Shown here piece after piece: positions 14,536 through 23,998 of a stretch of 38,177 nt of DNA; the first letter of the stretch is position 1; each line of letters opens with the position of its first letter. Both the position numbers and the translations under genes were made by a program. Under the pieces are notes generated by a model that did no database searches, had not been told where the DNA came from, and was given only the letters and a program-made list of their open reading frames with translations. The DNA comes from an uncultured Bacteroidales bacterium. Its GTDB lineage: Bacteria; Bacteroidota; Bacteroidia; Bacteroidales; WCHB1-69. The stretch is from NCBI GenBank assembly GCA_946409645.1, contig CAMJXE010000020.1, forward strand, positions 1 through 38,177, written 5' to 3'.

Positions 14536-17500
14536 TTATTTCTTAACAATTTTGGTTGTTTGAGCGTTATGTTGGCTGTTTTCCACTTTTAGTAAGTAAG
14601 TTCCTGACACTAAGCTTCTTATGTCTATTTCTGAAAGATTGTCCGTTAAACAGCCGCCCTGTACAAGTTTACCACTCATGTCAAATAGTTGATATGAATA
14701 ATATTGGTTATCAGATAATTCAGAAATTTGAACATGTACTGTTTCTGAAGCAGGATTAGGCCAAACGGAGAACATTGACGCTTTTTGAAGGAAATCATCC
14801 ACAGCCATGTTAGAGTTCAACACACCGCACGGGAAGGAGACATAGTCAATATAGGCACAGTCTTTACCCGATGCCATGTAACTGTCTTTGGAATAGACCC
14901 AAGTAAAGGTATTTGAGCCCGCATTCACTGGATATGCAGCGCGAGTCCATCCAATGTTACCGCTCCATTCGCCCTTTTTGGAACCATTGATTCTGAAGAT
15001 CAGTTTATCGTAGTTTTCTTCGCTGGAGACTTTGTAATAGAAAGAGATAGAGTCGGCGACATCCGATTGGAAATTGATACTCAATGTGGTGTTGCCGTTG
15101 TCTGAAATGGCTCCGGATTTTGCGCAATAAGTACCCTCATAAGGAGCTTGCGTGGTAATGGTCCAAGGAATAGAGGAGTTGTTTTGCCACTCCATATTCG
15201 TGAAGTCGCCAGTCTCCCAATCTTCCGCAATGGCCCCGATTTTAAGGAGGAAATAGGTAGTGTCAACGTAGTTGTCAACATTGTAAATGACTCTCAAATA
15301 GGTTTTTGTAGGTTCCAACACCGAGTCGTTAACTGTCATCACGAACGAGATGACAGTATTTTCTTTGACGGCAATGGATTGAGTGTTGACCTGAGTGTTG
15401 GCGATGTTGATTTCGCCGGCAGGATTATCTACCTTGAGTGTTCCCGGGAAAGCGACCATATTACCGAGATTGCTCAATTGGACATTGTAGGTGAAGGTTT
15501 CACCAAAATCGATTCGGTTATTGCCGTTTCCGTCGGCAGTGTCATCCACATAACCAGATAAAATCTTCGGGATGGGAGCATAGAGTTTGATGGTTTTATT
15601 CTGCTCCACCGTATCGTTATTGAAAATAATACGGAGATGGAAAACAGCATGATGTCCTGCCGGAACGATGTCCGCCACCTTGAAAGTAAAGGTTTGGTTG
15701 GTTATAGTATCGTGCGCGGCGATGGAATTCACGTTGATAGTCGTGTTGTACAAAGTAACATACGGATCATCAATGGAAATCTCAATTTGCACGTTGTTGG
15801 CGGCTTCGCTACCAATGTTGATAATAGAGGGCGTCATTAATAAAGTTTCGCAATATTCAGCCAAACCATTGACAATTTGGTAGCTTTCAGGGATGATTTG
15901 CTCGGTCAATTCCATGTTACCGACAATGATATAAGGTCCTTCGTTGGGGACAAAAGCGACAGTGCCTTCGTGAGGCAGGTAGTTGGTGGCGGTGGCCAGC
16001 ACTTGGAGCGTGTCGGTAGGCAAATACGTTTCCTCAAAAAGTACTGTGCATTCGCCGTTTTCTATACTACCTACACCAACGATTTCACCGTTTTTCGTTA
16101 CCGAGATTTTAGCGTTTTCGACTAAAGATGAGAAAGTTAGGGAAGGAATACCAACAGGAAGAATATCATTGTAAGAGACAATTAATTCCTCAGGAGCAGC
16201 TGTGCGTAACAAAAGGGTAGGGTCACCGAAAAGAATCCAAGTACGGAAGACTTCTACATCGTTATAGACATCCAACATGTGGATCATTCCGTTAAAGAAG
16301 ATGCCGCCATAGGTGAATTTCTGGTCTTCCGGAACTGTACCAATGAGCAGGTCGATCATGGCATCTTGGGCGCACATCGGGGAGTTCCATGGCTGGTTGA
16401 TAGTGGAGCCGGTGAAACCGACAGCACCGGTAGGTTCGCCGTCGTGTGTGGCGCGCAACCAAGATTCGGCAAAACAGGTACCTGTATGGTACTCGCCATT
16501 CACGCAAGCCACAGAATAGATGAACGGCAGCTTGCCGGTGTTCGTCAACGCATTGACATTGTTGTTGTTGAAGCCGCTGGTAACCCAACTGTTAGAGGAC
16601 CCGTGACCGCAGTAGTTGATGATGCCCACACCGTTGTTCACACCGGAAGCGACCATTGCAGCTGAAGGATTTCCAGTAGCATCCAAACCTCCATGGCTGC
16701 CTTCAAACAGCTCATAACCATCGGTATAAGTGTAATCAAGCAATTTGTTGTCGATGTTGCGGATATGTTGGTAATCGTACTCGCCATTATCGCCAGGACC
16801 TTCACTAGAGGCGATGCCCATAAAGGAGGAGAAATGTGAAGTATCCGATGGATTCAATTCATATTCGATGAAACGTTGCACCTGGGTCTCCACTTGCGCC
16901 ACAGTTTCTGCCGAAATCTTACCTAAAATGATATCGGGATAAGAGTCATTGCCTACCAATTCAGTGAAATAGTTGTCGGACTTTTTGCCTGCGACGGTCG
17001 GCGTTGGGAATTGGGCATTGTCACCCACAATGATGACGAATGCCAAGTTATGTTCATTGTAATAGTTTAATATAAAGTTTTTTATATCAGTTGAGTTGTT
17101 GCCTGCGGTGGCAGTAGAAACAATTTCCGTTTTGAAACCGTTGCGAATTTTCCAATCGGCGTAGGGTTGCATGGCCTCCATGAACTCTTCAGGGGCAATG
17201 ATGAGAATATCACCTTCCTCAGTCACAGGAGTACTGCGTAATCCTTTGTAATTCAGGAATTGGGAGGCATACACAGCATTGAAAGTACGGTTGGTCTTTT
17301 TTGGGGCGGAAACCGTTTTCGTCCCGTTGAACGTTACCTTTACCGTCACCGAAGAGTAAATCTTCAGCGTTTGCGCTGTGGGGTTATAGTCAAAAGGATA
17401 CACCTTGAAATTCATGCCATGGTAGTCACGCAGTTGATATTCTTCGCCAATCACAACGTTGTTACCAAGCAAATATCTCTCGGCTTGGTAATCTTGATTC

Positions 17501-17877
17501 ATCGTGTAGGCAACCGAGGCAGGATTTACATTGCGGTAGAGTTTACCCTTGGACGGTGCAAGTACAAAGTGCCCAAGGGTAGTATATTGCGCATCCAGAT
17601 ATTCTATTTCTGGACTGCTTCCTTCGGGCACAATGAGGGAGAAGGCTGTCTGCAATAGCTCTGGACTGCCCGTTTTCAGCACGGGATAGGCATCAGCCAT
17701 GTGCAGTTTCTGCATCTCCACACCGTTCACGGAAACGGTTTCTGTCTGGTAAGTGCCGAAGTCCACACGCACTACTGCTTCATTGGAGTTAGAGTTCAGC
17801 AGGGTGAATTGGATGTTTTGGGCTTGGGTCGCTAATAATCCCAAGACGATGATGATGAACGTTGTGATTTTTCTCAT
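14536..17877 (-). CDS. Gingipain-family C25 cysteine peptidase, T9SS substrate
   Basis: A 1113-residue secreted protein. The frame opens at 17913, but ATG 17877 (MRKITTFIIIVLGLLATQAQ) gives a clean signal peptide. Order: signal; gingipain-type propeptide (~20-215); C25 catalytic domain (~220-560) with INYCGHGSS (His425) and SVACVNGEY (Cys458), a His-Cys spacing of 33 residues as in RgpB; an Ig-like domain; CARDB/adhesion-like beta domains; and a type A T9SS sorting domain (VWPNPASE..., ending KIVKK). It should be exported through T9SS and act at the cell surface or outside. Arg or Lys preference cannot be told from sequence alone. Confidence 0.5.
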   Translation of the reverse strand: MRKITTFIIIVLGLLATQAQNIQFTLLNSNSNEAVVRVDFGTYQTETVSVNGVEMQKLHMADAYPVLKTGSPELLQTAFSLIVPEGSSPEIEYLDAQYTTLGHFVLAPSKGKLYRNVNPASVAYTMNQDYQAERYLLGNNVVIGEEYQLRDYHGMNFKVYPFDYNPTAQTLKIYSSVTVKVTFNGTKTVSAPKKTNRTFNAVYASQFLNYKGLRSTPVTEEGDILIIAPEEFMEAMQPYADWKIRNGFKTEIVSTATAGNNSTDIKNFILNYYNEHNLAFVIIVGDNAQFPTPTVAGKKSDNYFTELVGNDSYPDIILGKISAETVAQVETQVQRFIEYELNPSDTSHFSSFMGIASSEGPGDNGEYDYQHIRNIDNKLLDYTYTDGYELFEGSHGGLDATGNPSAAMVASGVNNGVGIINYCGHGSSNSWVTSGFNNNNVNALTNTGKLPFIYSVACVNGEYHTGTCFAESWLRATHDGEPTGAVGFTGSTINQPWNSPMCAQDAMIDLLIGTVPEDQKFTYGGIFFNGMIHMLDVYNDVEVFRTWILFGDPTLLLRTAAPEELIVSYNDILPVGIPSLTFSSLVENAKISVTKNGEIVGVGSIENGECTVLFEETYLPTDTLQVLATATNYLPHEGTVAFVPNEGPYIIVGNMELTEQIIPESYQIVNGLAEYCETLLMTPSIINIGSEAANNVQIEISIDDPYVTLYNTTINVNSIAAHDTITNQTFTFKVADIVPAGHHAVFHLRIIFNNDTVEQNKTIKLYAPIPKILSGYVDDTADGNGNNRIDFGETFTYNVQLSNLGNMVAFPGTLKVDNPAGEINIANTQVNTQSIAVKENTVISFVMTVNDSVLEPTKTYLRVIYNVDNYVDTTYFLLKIGAIAEDWETGDFTNMEWQNNSSIPWTITTQAPYEGTYCAKSGAISDNGNTTLSINFQSDVADSISFYYKVSSEENYDKLIFRINGSKKGEWSGNIGWTRAAYPVNAGSNTFTWVYSKDSYMASGKDCAYIDYVSFPCGVLNSNMAVDDFLQKASMFSVWPNPASETVHVQISELSDNQYYSYQLFDMSGKLVQGGCLTDNLSEIDIRSLVSGTYLLKVENSQHNAQTTKIVKK

Positions 17878-17891
17878 ATTATTAATTTTTT

Positions 17892-17919
17892 CCCAGGGAT
17901 CGCTGTCGCTCACCCTGGG
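17892..17919. repeat. CCCAGGG inverted repeat in the peptidase leader
   Basis: CCCAGGG and CCCTGGG around a 14-base loop, between the aminotransferase stop and the peptidase ATG. On the minus strand it is followed by A rather than T, so it is not an intrinsic terminator in the sense of the genes. It may be a dispersed palindrome or a leader hairpin. Confidence 0.5.
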
Positions 17920-17954
17920 TTGACATACATCTGGTTTACAGTCTTTTAGGAGAA

Positions 17955-19187
17955 TTATTTCAAATTTTCTACTGCGGTTTTGATTCGTTTGCAGGCTTCG
18001 ATGAGGCGGTCTTCGGAGGTGGCGTAGGAGAGGCGGATGCAGTCGTCGTCGCCAAAGGCGGTGCCTTGTACCGTGGAGACGCTGCCGTCTAACAGGAAGT
18101 AGAAAGCGAGGTCAGTGGAGTTTTCGATGACCGTCTTGTTGTATTGGGCGGCGAACTTGGAGTCGGCGGGGACGTGCTTGCCGAAAAGGCTGCTCACCTT
18201 CGGGAAGAAATAAAAGGCGCCCTGCGGCAGGGAGACTTCGAATCCGGGGATCTCTTTCAGCAGTTCATAAACCAAGTCGCGACGTTTCAGGAAGATGTTA
18301 CGCATATTGATGATGTCTTCGGAGGTTTTCGGATCCATCTCCATGGCACGCAAAGCGGCGCGTTGCGAGATGGAACCCGTAGCGGACGTGATTTGTCCTT
18401 GCAACTTGTTGCAAGCTTTAGCCACTTCAACGGGAGCGCCAATGAAACCGATACGCCAGCCGGTCATAGCGAAACCTTTTGCCACGCCGTTAACCGTAAC
18501 TACCTGGTCCTTAATAAAATCGAATTGTGCGATGCTCTCGTGACCGCCTACGAAATTGATGTGTTCGTAAATCTCGTCCGACAAAATCATCATCTGCGGA
18601 TGTTTTGCAACCACTTCGGCGATGGCGCGGAGCTCTTCCTTGGAATAGATCATACCTGTAGGATTGGAAGGGCTGCTGAACATCATCAGCTTGGTTTTCG
18701 GGGTGATGGCAGCCTCCAACTGGGCGGGTGTAATCTTGAAGTTGTTCTCGATTTTGCAGGGAACATAGACAGGTGTGCCCTCGGCCATTTGTGCGATGGC
18801 GCGGTAAGAAACCCAATACGGAGTGGGGATAATCACCTCGTCGCCAGGATTCACCAAAGCCATAACAGCTTGGTAAATAGATTGTTTACCACCAGTGGAA
18901 ACCACAATCTGTTGCGTGGTATAGTCCAAATTGTTGTCTCTTTTAAACTTGTTGCTGATAGCTTTCAACAGGTCAGCGTAACCAGGAACTGGAGGGTAGT
19001 GTGTGAAGTTGTCGTCAATAGCCTGTTTGGCATATTCTTTCACTGTCTCAGGCGTGTTGAAATCAGGTTCACCAATACTCAAACTGATGACATCTTGACC
19101 TTTTTCCTTTAATTCACGAGCCAATGCAGTCATGGCTAACGTTTCTGAAGCCGGCATATCCAGCACTCTCTTTGAAATTCTTTCCAT
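17955..19187 (-). CDS. Class I pyridoxal-phosphate aminotransferase (aspartate aminotransferase type)
   Basis: A 410-residue enzyme of fold type I. Visible marks are ISLSIGEPDFNTP, the substrate-side SNPTGMIYSKEEL, DEIYEHI, and the PLP lysine in AKGFAMTGWRIGF, with the C-terminal Arg in DCIRLSYA. It most likely interconverts aspartate and oxaloacetate with glutamate/2-oxoglutarate; a related specificity is possible. The frame is open to 19280, but ATG 19187 (MERISKRVLDMP) is the family start and follows a promoter. It is probably transcribed alone or with the peptidase gene 77 bases downstream. Confidence 0.5.
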   Translation of the reverse strand: MERISKRVLDMPASETLAMTALARELKEKGQDVISLSIGEPDFNTPETVKEYAKQAIDDNFTHYPPVPGYADLLKAISNKFKRDNNLDYTTQQIVVSTGGKQSIYQAVMALVNPGDEVIIPTPYWVSYRAIAQMAEGTPVYVPCKIENNFKITPAQLEAAITPKTKLMMFSSPSNPTGMIYSKEELRAIAEVVAKHPQMMILSDEIYEHINFVGGHESIAQFDFIKDQVVTVNGVAKGFAMTGWRIGFIGAPVEVAKACNKLQGQITSATGSISQRAALRAMEMDPKTSEDIINMRNIFLKRRDLVYELLKEIPGFEVSLPQGAFYFFPKVSSLFGKHVPADSKFAAQYNKTVIENSTDLAFYFLLDGSVSTVQGTAFGDDDCIRLSYATSEDRLIEACKRIKTAVENLK

Positions 19188-19225
19188 ATTATTTTTGAAT
19201 TGAAATATTCTGAAATTTAGGGCGG

Positions 19226-19233
19226 CAAAGATA
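19226..19233 (-). promoter_or_regulatory. Bacteroidetes -7 box for the aminotransferase gene
   Basis: CAAAGATA on the plus strand reads TATCTTTG on the minus strand, 38 bases upstream of the ATG at 19187. This also argues against the longer frame start at 19280. Confidence 0.5.
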
Positions 19234-19281
19234 CGGAAAATTCGAATATATACAGAGGGGTTTTTTCCTGGAAAGACCACC

Positions 19282-19311
19282 TGTAGAGATATGCCATGGC
19301 CCGTTTCTACA
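19282..19311. repeat. Imperfect TGTAGAGA/TTTCTACA palindrome
   Basis: TGTAGAGATATGCC...GTTTCTACA lies across the 3' end of the secreted protein gene. It resembles a decayed copy of the GTAGAGACG palindromes at 31364 and 37902. Confidence 0.5.
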
Positions 19312-20755
19312 ATACAGTGATGGTTCCCTTGAGAACGTGTGTTTTCCCGATGGAATTTCTGTAGCGGATCAGGTAATTATACACGATGTCATAGAAAGTT
19401 TTGTCTTCGAACTCACCCTGCCATTTGAAATTTTTGTCAGTGGAATAGAAAACTAAATTTCCCCAACGGTTGAAAACGCTGATTTCGAATTCTCTAATGA
19501 ACGGATGATAATATTCTGGGAGGTAGAAATAATCATTGAGGCCGTCGTTACGGGAAGGGGTGATAGTATTGGGAAGATAGATGGCCAAGCTGTCGGTGCC
19601 GTCTCCGGAAGGCAGCACATCGGTAATGGTGAGTTGCAGAATCACTACACTGTCGCAGCCCGTATAACTATTGAAATATTGTGTATAAATACCAGATTCA
19701 TTGTATGTTATATCGTTCCAAACGTAGCTGAGGTAAGCGAACTTTTCCACATAGACAGTGTCGGAGGGGGCGACCAAAAGAAACAGGGTGATTTCGCTTT
19801 CACAATCAGCCGTGGTGACCGTGCGCGTGCGGACAATCACCCCCGCCTGGTCCGTCTCTTCCGCGCTCAATGTGAAACCGTAGTTGTCGTAAGTTGCGCC
19901 CTGACAAATGGTGTCATAGAGGGTTTGCGTCCCGTTGTCTAACACGACTACACTGGTGGCAGCGGTGTTTGTGCAGCCGTAACTGTTGGTTACGGTCACG
20001 GAATAGGCGGTATTCTGCAACGGAACATCCTGAATGTGCGTTTCCGTGGAGCCGGTGTTCCAAAGATACGTCAATGTGGTGTCGTAATAGCTATTCGGCG
20101 GTGGGATGCTGCGCACCGCACGAACATTGCGAATCGTTGACTTGAGCTCCGGCACCAATTCCCCGGAATGTGAATAAATGTAATTGTTTTCACCTTGTGG
20201 AATAGGTAACGAAAAATTTACAGTCCATGCATTATTAATATCCATTTCAGAACTGCTCCAATAGGTGTCCCACGTCCCACTTTTCATCGGACTCCCACCT
20301 GCATCGATTAAAGGAGTTTCAATCAGCGGCAGTTGAGCGAATAACAGGCACAATTGCCCGACAGCGGGCAGATACCAGCCAGGTGGAAGATTGTTCACAA
20401 TACCGTGAGCTGCAGTTATAGTGTATTGAGAGTAGTTAACAATGCCCATCGTATTATTGTAACCAGCAGTATCTGCCATGGCCAACAATGGAGAGTACAA
20501 GCCAGGCGATGAAGGGTCAGATCCTAAATTGGGTATTGTCGGGATATCCACAGAAACACTCCATCGAAGGGGAAAGTTGGGTATGTTCAAGTCGTTGAGA
20601 GCCACTATCCAAGCACCACCGTCGGGGTGGACATAAAAGACTATGCCTTTAGAACTGTCCGGAGCCGTATATAAATCCCCCACATGATAGGTCTGCCCTT
20701 TGGACCAAACCAAGGCAGTTGTCATTATCAGGAACAAGAGCGTTTTTCTCATCAT
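19307..20755 (-). CDS. Secreted repeat protein with gliding-motility type (T9SS type B) C-terminal domain
   Basis: A 482-residue protein with signal peptide (to ~residue 21). Residues ~22-215 look like an FGE/DUF1566-type lectin-like domain (GWYLPAVGQL, YWSSSEMD, VRAVRS). A short repeat follows (DTICQGATYDNYGFTL, shared with the upstream neighbour), and the last ~90 residues match the gliding motility-associated C-terminal domain (ITPSRNDGLNDYF, FEISVFNRWGNLVFYS, ending LKGTITVL). It should be exported by T9SS to the surface. It begins 9 bases after the preceding gene and is likely in the same operon. Confidence 0.5.
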   Translation of the reverse strand: MMRKTLLFLIMTTALVWSKGQTYHVGDLYTAPDSSKGIVFYVHPDGGAWIVALNDLNIPNFPLRWSVSVDIPTIPNLGSDPSSPGLYSPLLAMADTAGYNNTMGIVNYSQYTITAAHGIVNNLPPGWYLPAVGQLCLLFAQLPLIETPLIDAGGSPMKSGTWDTYWSSSEMDINNAWTVNFSLPIPQGENNYIYSHSGELVPELKSTIRNVRAVRSIPPPNSYYDTTLTYLWNTGSTETHIQDVPLQNTAYSVTVTNSYGCTNTAATSVVVLDNGTQTLYDTICQGATYDNYGFTLSAEETDQAGVIVRTRTVTTADCESEITLFLLVAPSDTVYVEKFAYLSYVWNDITYNESGIYTQYFNSYTGCDSVVILQLTITDVLPSGDGTDSLAIYLPNTITPSRNDGLNDYFYLPEYYHPFIREFEISVFNRWGNLVFYSTDKNFKWQGEFEDKTFYDIVYNYLIRYRNSIGKTHVLKGTITVL

Positions 20756-20764
20756 GCAGGGGGA

Positions 20765-23044
20765 TTAAAATGAACGAACACCTCTCACTGAAGCGGTGTA
20801 ACTTTTTTCTTTATAGTATAGTCCCAAATTTGAATCCAAAACCCATGACCAAATAGAGTTTATTTCAGAGGAAGTCCAATAAGCCCATTGTGGATTGGGA
20901 GGGAAGGGTGTGCCGCCAACCATCTGGAGAGAATTGTTAATATGGGGGATAGCTATGTAGAGGTGATAGGCTTGACCGGCGGCGGGCAAATACCAACCAT
21001 CCTCAAAATCAACAGCATACGCGACAGGATTATATTGAGCGGTATTATAGTTTCGAATATGAAGAGTGTTTTGATAGCCATTATGGTCGCAAATGGCAGC
21101 TCTTGGATGTGGACAATCGGCCAGGTCGGGAATGTTCATTTCCAAAGCGCCTGTATATCCTGATGCCCAAGCGCATGGGTCTGCATCATGCAAATCAACG
21201 GCCCATCCATGTTTGCCGGAGGTATCCACATAAAAGACGACCGCTTTCGGAGTTTTGCCGCACGGCCAGTTTTGCGGATGCACAAAAGTGTTGTCGGTGC
21301 AAAGTATGTCGCAGACGTGAACACTGGGTAAGTCCGCATCCAATGTCACAGAAGCATTGGGCGTTAAAGCGTGGATGATGGTCTCATTTCCAACACAAAG
21401 CACAGCAGGATCTGGCACCGCCGAAACAGAAGGTGTGTCTGCCACAAATAGCTGCAAAATCGTGATGCTGTCACACCCGAGCGTTGTCGTATCAAGTTGA
21501 GTATAAACAAAAAGTCCAACGCTATCCAGCACACCGATTTGGAAGCCATGCTGATTATATTCAGAACCTCTGCAAATCGTGTCAATGTAGATATCTTGAT
21601 AGGAAGGAAAGACTGAAACGGACAAAGAGGTATTCATGGTAGCGCATCCGGTTACGACAGTTAAGTCAATATCACTGGGATTGGGCGCATCTTGAGTGAA
21701 ATAAATAGTCGCATAAGAGGTCCCATTCCCAGCCAATACATAAACTCCTTCAGGAACGTCCCAATCAACATGAGAAAAATTCTCAGAAGATTGCAAAACG
21801 AAAAAGGCTTGGTTTCTGCTACACAATTCTGTCGGACCGTTGATGGCAAGGGACGGAGATGTTCCAGGATTGACTGTAAGGTGCAAAATAGAGGAAGAAT
21901 CGCAGCCAGGACCTACTACAAAGTCAAGGGTGTCAGTGAGTTGGCCAGCCGGAAGATTTTGGAGAACAAAACCGTATTCATCGTAGTCGTCTCCTTCACA
22001 TTTTACGTCATAAATGTGCGTATAACGTGGTATGATGTGCAAATGGAGTATATTAGTGGCACTTTCCGTGCAATTGTTTATGTCGAAATAGGTGTTTAAC
22101 ACGGCAATATCTCCGCTGTTGGTTTGTGATGGCAGAACAAATCCATGATTCTGATAGCTATCCCCTTGGCATATAGTATCGTAAAATGTCTGATCTTGCG
22201 TGGGGATATCTTGACTTAGGAATGTGGCGGAAAGAACGACATGGCAATCCGTCACAGTGGAAATCGAACAGGTGACAAGGGTATTGTCTTGTATTGTGTA
22301 AACAGCTGAGTTCGAAGAGGTTCCATTGTTCCATAGATAACTCTCAAAACCAGAAGGTGCGCTTAATGTAACCTGATTTCCATTACAACCGCTGATAGCC
22401 AGATGGTTGCTGATACAGGAGGCAGTAAAATAGGCATAACCGTAGTGAGCTCCAGCACCGCAGTCAAATGTGGAGACTTGTAGCTTGACGGTTTGTCCTA
22501 TATAAGCCGAAAGGTCAAAGGCATTGATGGTCCAAGGTCGCCATCTGGTGTTCCCGCTTGTTTGAAAACCAGGAATATTGTGAGCAGCAATGACATCGTA
22601 TTTCATACAGTCAGCCAGCAATTCGTTTTGTTCGTTAAGCATCTGGATAGTGAAACGTGGTTGTATCTCACTGGGGTGGTGGGGATCTTCCAACACTACT
22701 GCGTATTTCAGTATCACGATGGGTTGGTCAGGATCCACAGTAAAAGTATAAACCAGAGATTCAGCTTGGGCGCCAATATATTCGTTACCTAATTTAATGA
22801 CCGCGCTCTCCCCAGGCGGCAGTAGCGGAAGCAGCCCTCCTGTCCGAGGATCAGTGCCTTGCTGAGTGATCAGGGTATGCCGTCCGGAAATAACTCCTAC
22901 ATTCGACATCGGATCCCAAGTGTTGCCAGTATAAGCAGTGACATTCGGACCGTTCAAATCCAGAAAATCAGGACATTGCGCCTTCGATGCGACAGCACAA
23001 ATCCATAATAATAGGCTGCATATCAAAGATTTACAAATCTTCAT
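20765..23044 (-). CDS. Large secreted repeat protein without a sorting domain
   Basis: A 759-residue protein with signal peptide (MKICKSLICSLLLWICAVAS). The N-terminal ~220 residues look like a beta-sandwich with an adhesin-like CNGNQVTLSAPSGFESYLWNNG stretch next. At least three repeats carry T/C-C-G-x-x-Y-x-x-x-GF (DTICQGDSYQNHGF, CEGDDYDEYGF, DTICRGSEYNQHGF). The C-terminus is a DUF1566-like domain (WYLPAAGQAYHL, YWTSSEIN, VRGVRSF), the same domain that sits at the N-terminus of the next gene. It ends with no T9SS domain, unlike its partner. Role unknown; a surface or secreted adhesin is likely. Confidence 0.5.
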   Translation of the reverse strand: MKICKSLICSLLLWICAVASKAQCPDFLDLNGPNVTAYTGNTWDPMSNVGVISGRHTLITQQGTDPRTGGLLPLLPPGESAVIKLGNEYIGAQAESLVYTFTVDPDQPIVILKYAVVLEDPHHPSEIQPRFTIQMLNEQNELLADCMKYDVIAAHNIPGFQTSGNTRWRPWTINAFDLSAYIGQTVKLQVSTFDCGAGAHYGYAYFTASCISNHLAISGCNGNQVTLSAPSGFESYLWNNGTSSNSAVYTIQDNTLVTCSISTVTDCHVVLSATFLSQDIPTQDQTFYDTICQGDSYQNHGFVLPSQTNSGDIAVLNTYFDINNCTESATNILHLHIIPRYTHIYDVKCEGDDYDEYGFVLQNLPAGQLTDTLDFVVGPGCDSSSILHLTVNPGTSPSLAINGPTELCSRNQAFFVLQSSENFSHVDWDVPEGVYVLAGNGTSYATIYFTQDAPNPSDIDLTVVTGCATMNTSLSVSVFPSYQDIYIDTICRGSEYNQHGFQIGVLDSVGLFVYTQLDTTTLGCDSITILQLFVADTPSVSAVPDPAVLCVGNETIIHALTPNASVTLDADLPSVHVCDILCTDNTFVHPQNWPCGKTPKAVVFYVDTSGKHGWAVDLHDADPCAWASGYTGALEMNIPDLADCPHPRAAICDHNGYQNTLHIRNYNTAQYNPVAYAVDFEDGWYLPAAGQAYHLYIAIPHINNSLQMVGGTPFPPNPQWAYWTSSEINSIWSWVLDSNLGLYYKEKSYTASVRGVRSF

Positions 23045-23352
23045 TTTCTTCTTCCCGGAGTATATTTTTTCAAAATCTTTTTCCCCTAATTATCATAGAG
23101 GACGCATAAAGTCAACCATTTATCACCTTAAAACTGAAAAAAAGTTATTATTTGTTTTAAAAAACTGGTTTATAATGTGTTATACACAGAATTTGTTCGT
23201 TATTGTGAATAGTGAATAGTGATGTGTGACTTGTAAAAAATAGATGGAAAATAATTTTGGCAAATTATTTGCTATAAAACATCGGCGGATTGAACAGGAC
23301 ATTCAATACCGCTCTTTGAGTGTGTAAGTAAGTAATTGAAAATAAGAATAAT
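23045..23352. other. 308-base divergent intergenic region
   Basis: The gap between the leftward secreted-protein gene and grpE is AT-rich and holds the grpE promoter box. I find no convincing TAnnTTTG box for the leftward gene, no hairpin terminator, and no CIRCE-like operator. Confidence 0.5.
23252..23259 (+). promoter_or_regulatory. Bacteroidetes -7 box for grpE-dnaJ
   Basis: TAATTTTG fits TAnnTTTG, 93 bases before the grpE ATG. CTTG at 23230-23233 is a weak -33 candidate. The long leader of ~85 bases has no obvious hairpin. Confidence 0.5.
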
Positions 23353-23982
23353 ATGGAAAACAATCAAGAAGAAAAACTTCAAGAGGAACAAGTACAAAAT
23401 CCCGAAGTGAATGAAAAGGTAGAGGAAAACACTGACAATTTGTCTGAAAAAGAAGAGAATACTGACAAAAACAGAAAAAATATTTTTTCAAGAAAAAAAG
23501 ACAAAGACAAAACAAAAGTTCAAGAGTTAGAAAAGGAAATTGAGCAGTTGAAAGCCGAAAAGGCCGAACTGAACGATCGTTTTCTTCGTCTTTTCTCCGA
23601 ATTCGACAACTATAAGAAACGTGTCAGCAAGGAGAAGTTAGATTTGATTGCCACCGCTTCCGAAAAGGTGCTGGTGAGCCTGTTGCCCGTTATCGATGAT
23701 TTCGAGCGTGCTATTGCTGCCAACGAAAAAGCGGATAATATCGACTCCATTAAAGAGGGTTTTAATCTGATTTACAACAAGTTGGTTCAGATGATGAAGC
23801 GCTTCGACGTGGAGGAAATCCAGGCCAAGGGCGAAGAGTTCAATACCGATTTCCACGAAGCGGTGACCCATTTTCCAGCTCAAAAAGAGGAGGACAAAGG
23901 CAAGGTGATTGACGTGACGGAGAAGGGTTACAAACTCAAAGACAAGGTAATCCGCTTCGCTAAGGTGGTTGTCGGTCAGTAA
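23353..23982 (+). CDS. grpE: Nucleotide exchange factor GrpE
   Basis: A 209-residue protein. Residues 1-55 are a charged, low-complexity tail, residues ~56-95 a coiled coil, and the rest the GrpE core (FSEFDNYKKRVSKEK, LLPVIDDFERAI, FHEAVTHFPA, and the C-terminal GYKLKDKVIRFAKVVVGQ). GrpE releases ADP from DnaK in the Hsp70 cycle. It is followed 16 bases later by dnaJ in one operon; dnaK is not nearby. The tail is longer than in many GrpE proteins. Confidence 0.5.
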   Translation: MENNQEEKLQEEQVQNPEVNEKVEENTDNLSEKEENTDKNRKNIFSRKKDKDKTKVQELEKEIEQLKAEKAELNDRFLRLFSEFDNYKKRVSKEKLDLIATASEKVLVSLLPVIDDFERAIAANEKADNIDSIKEGFNLIYNKLVQMMKRFDVEEIQAKGEEFNTDFHEAVTHFPAQKEEDKGKVIDVTEKGYKLKDKVIRFAKVVVGQ

Positions 23983-23998
23983 GAAAGGAGAATGAAGA

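Noticed and set aside
17892..17919. Intrinsic terminator after the aminotransferase
   Set aside because: The stem is good, but on the minus strand it is followed by A rather than T.
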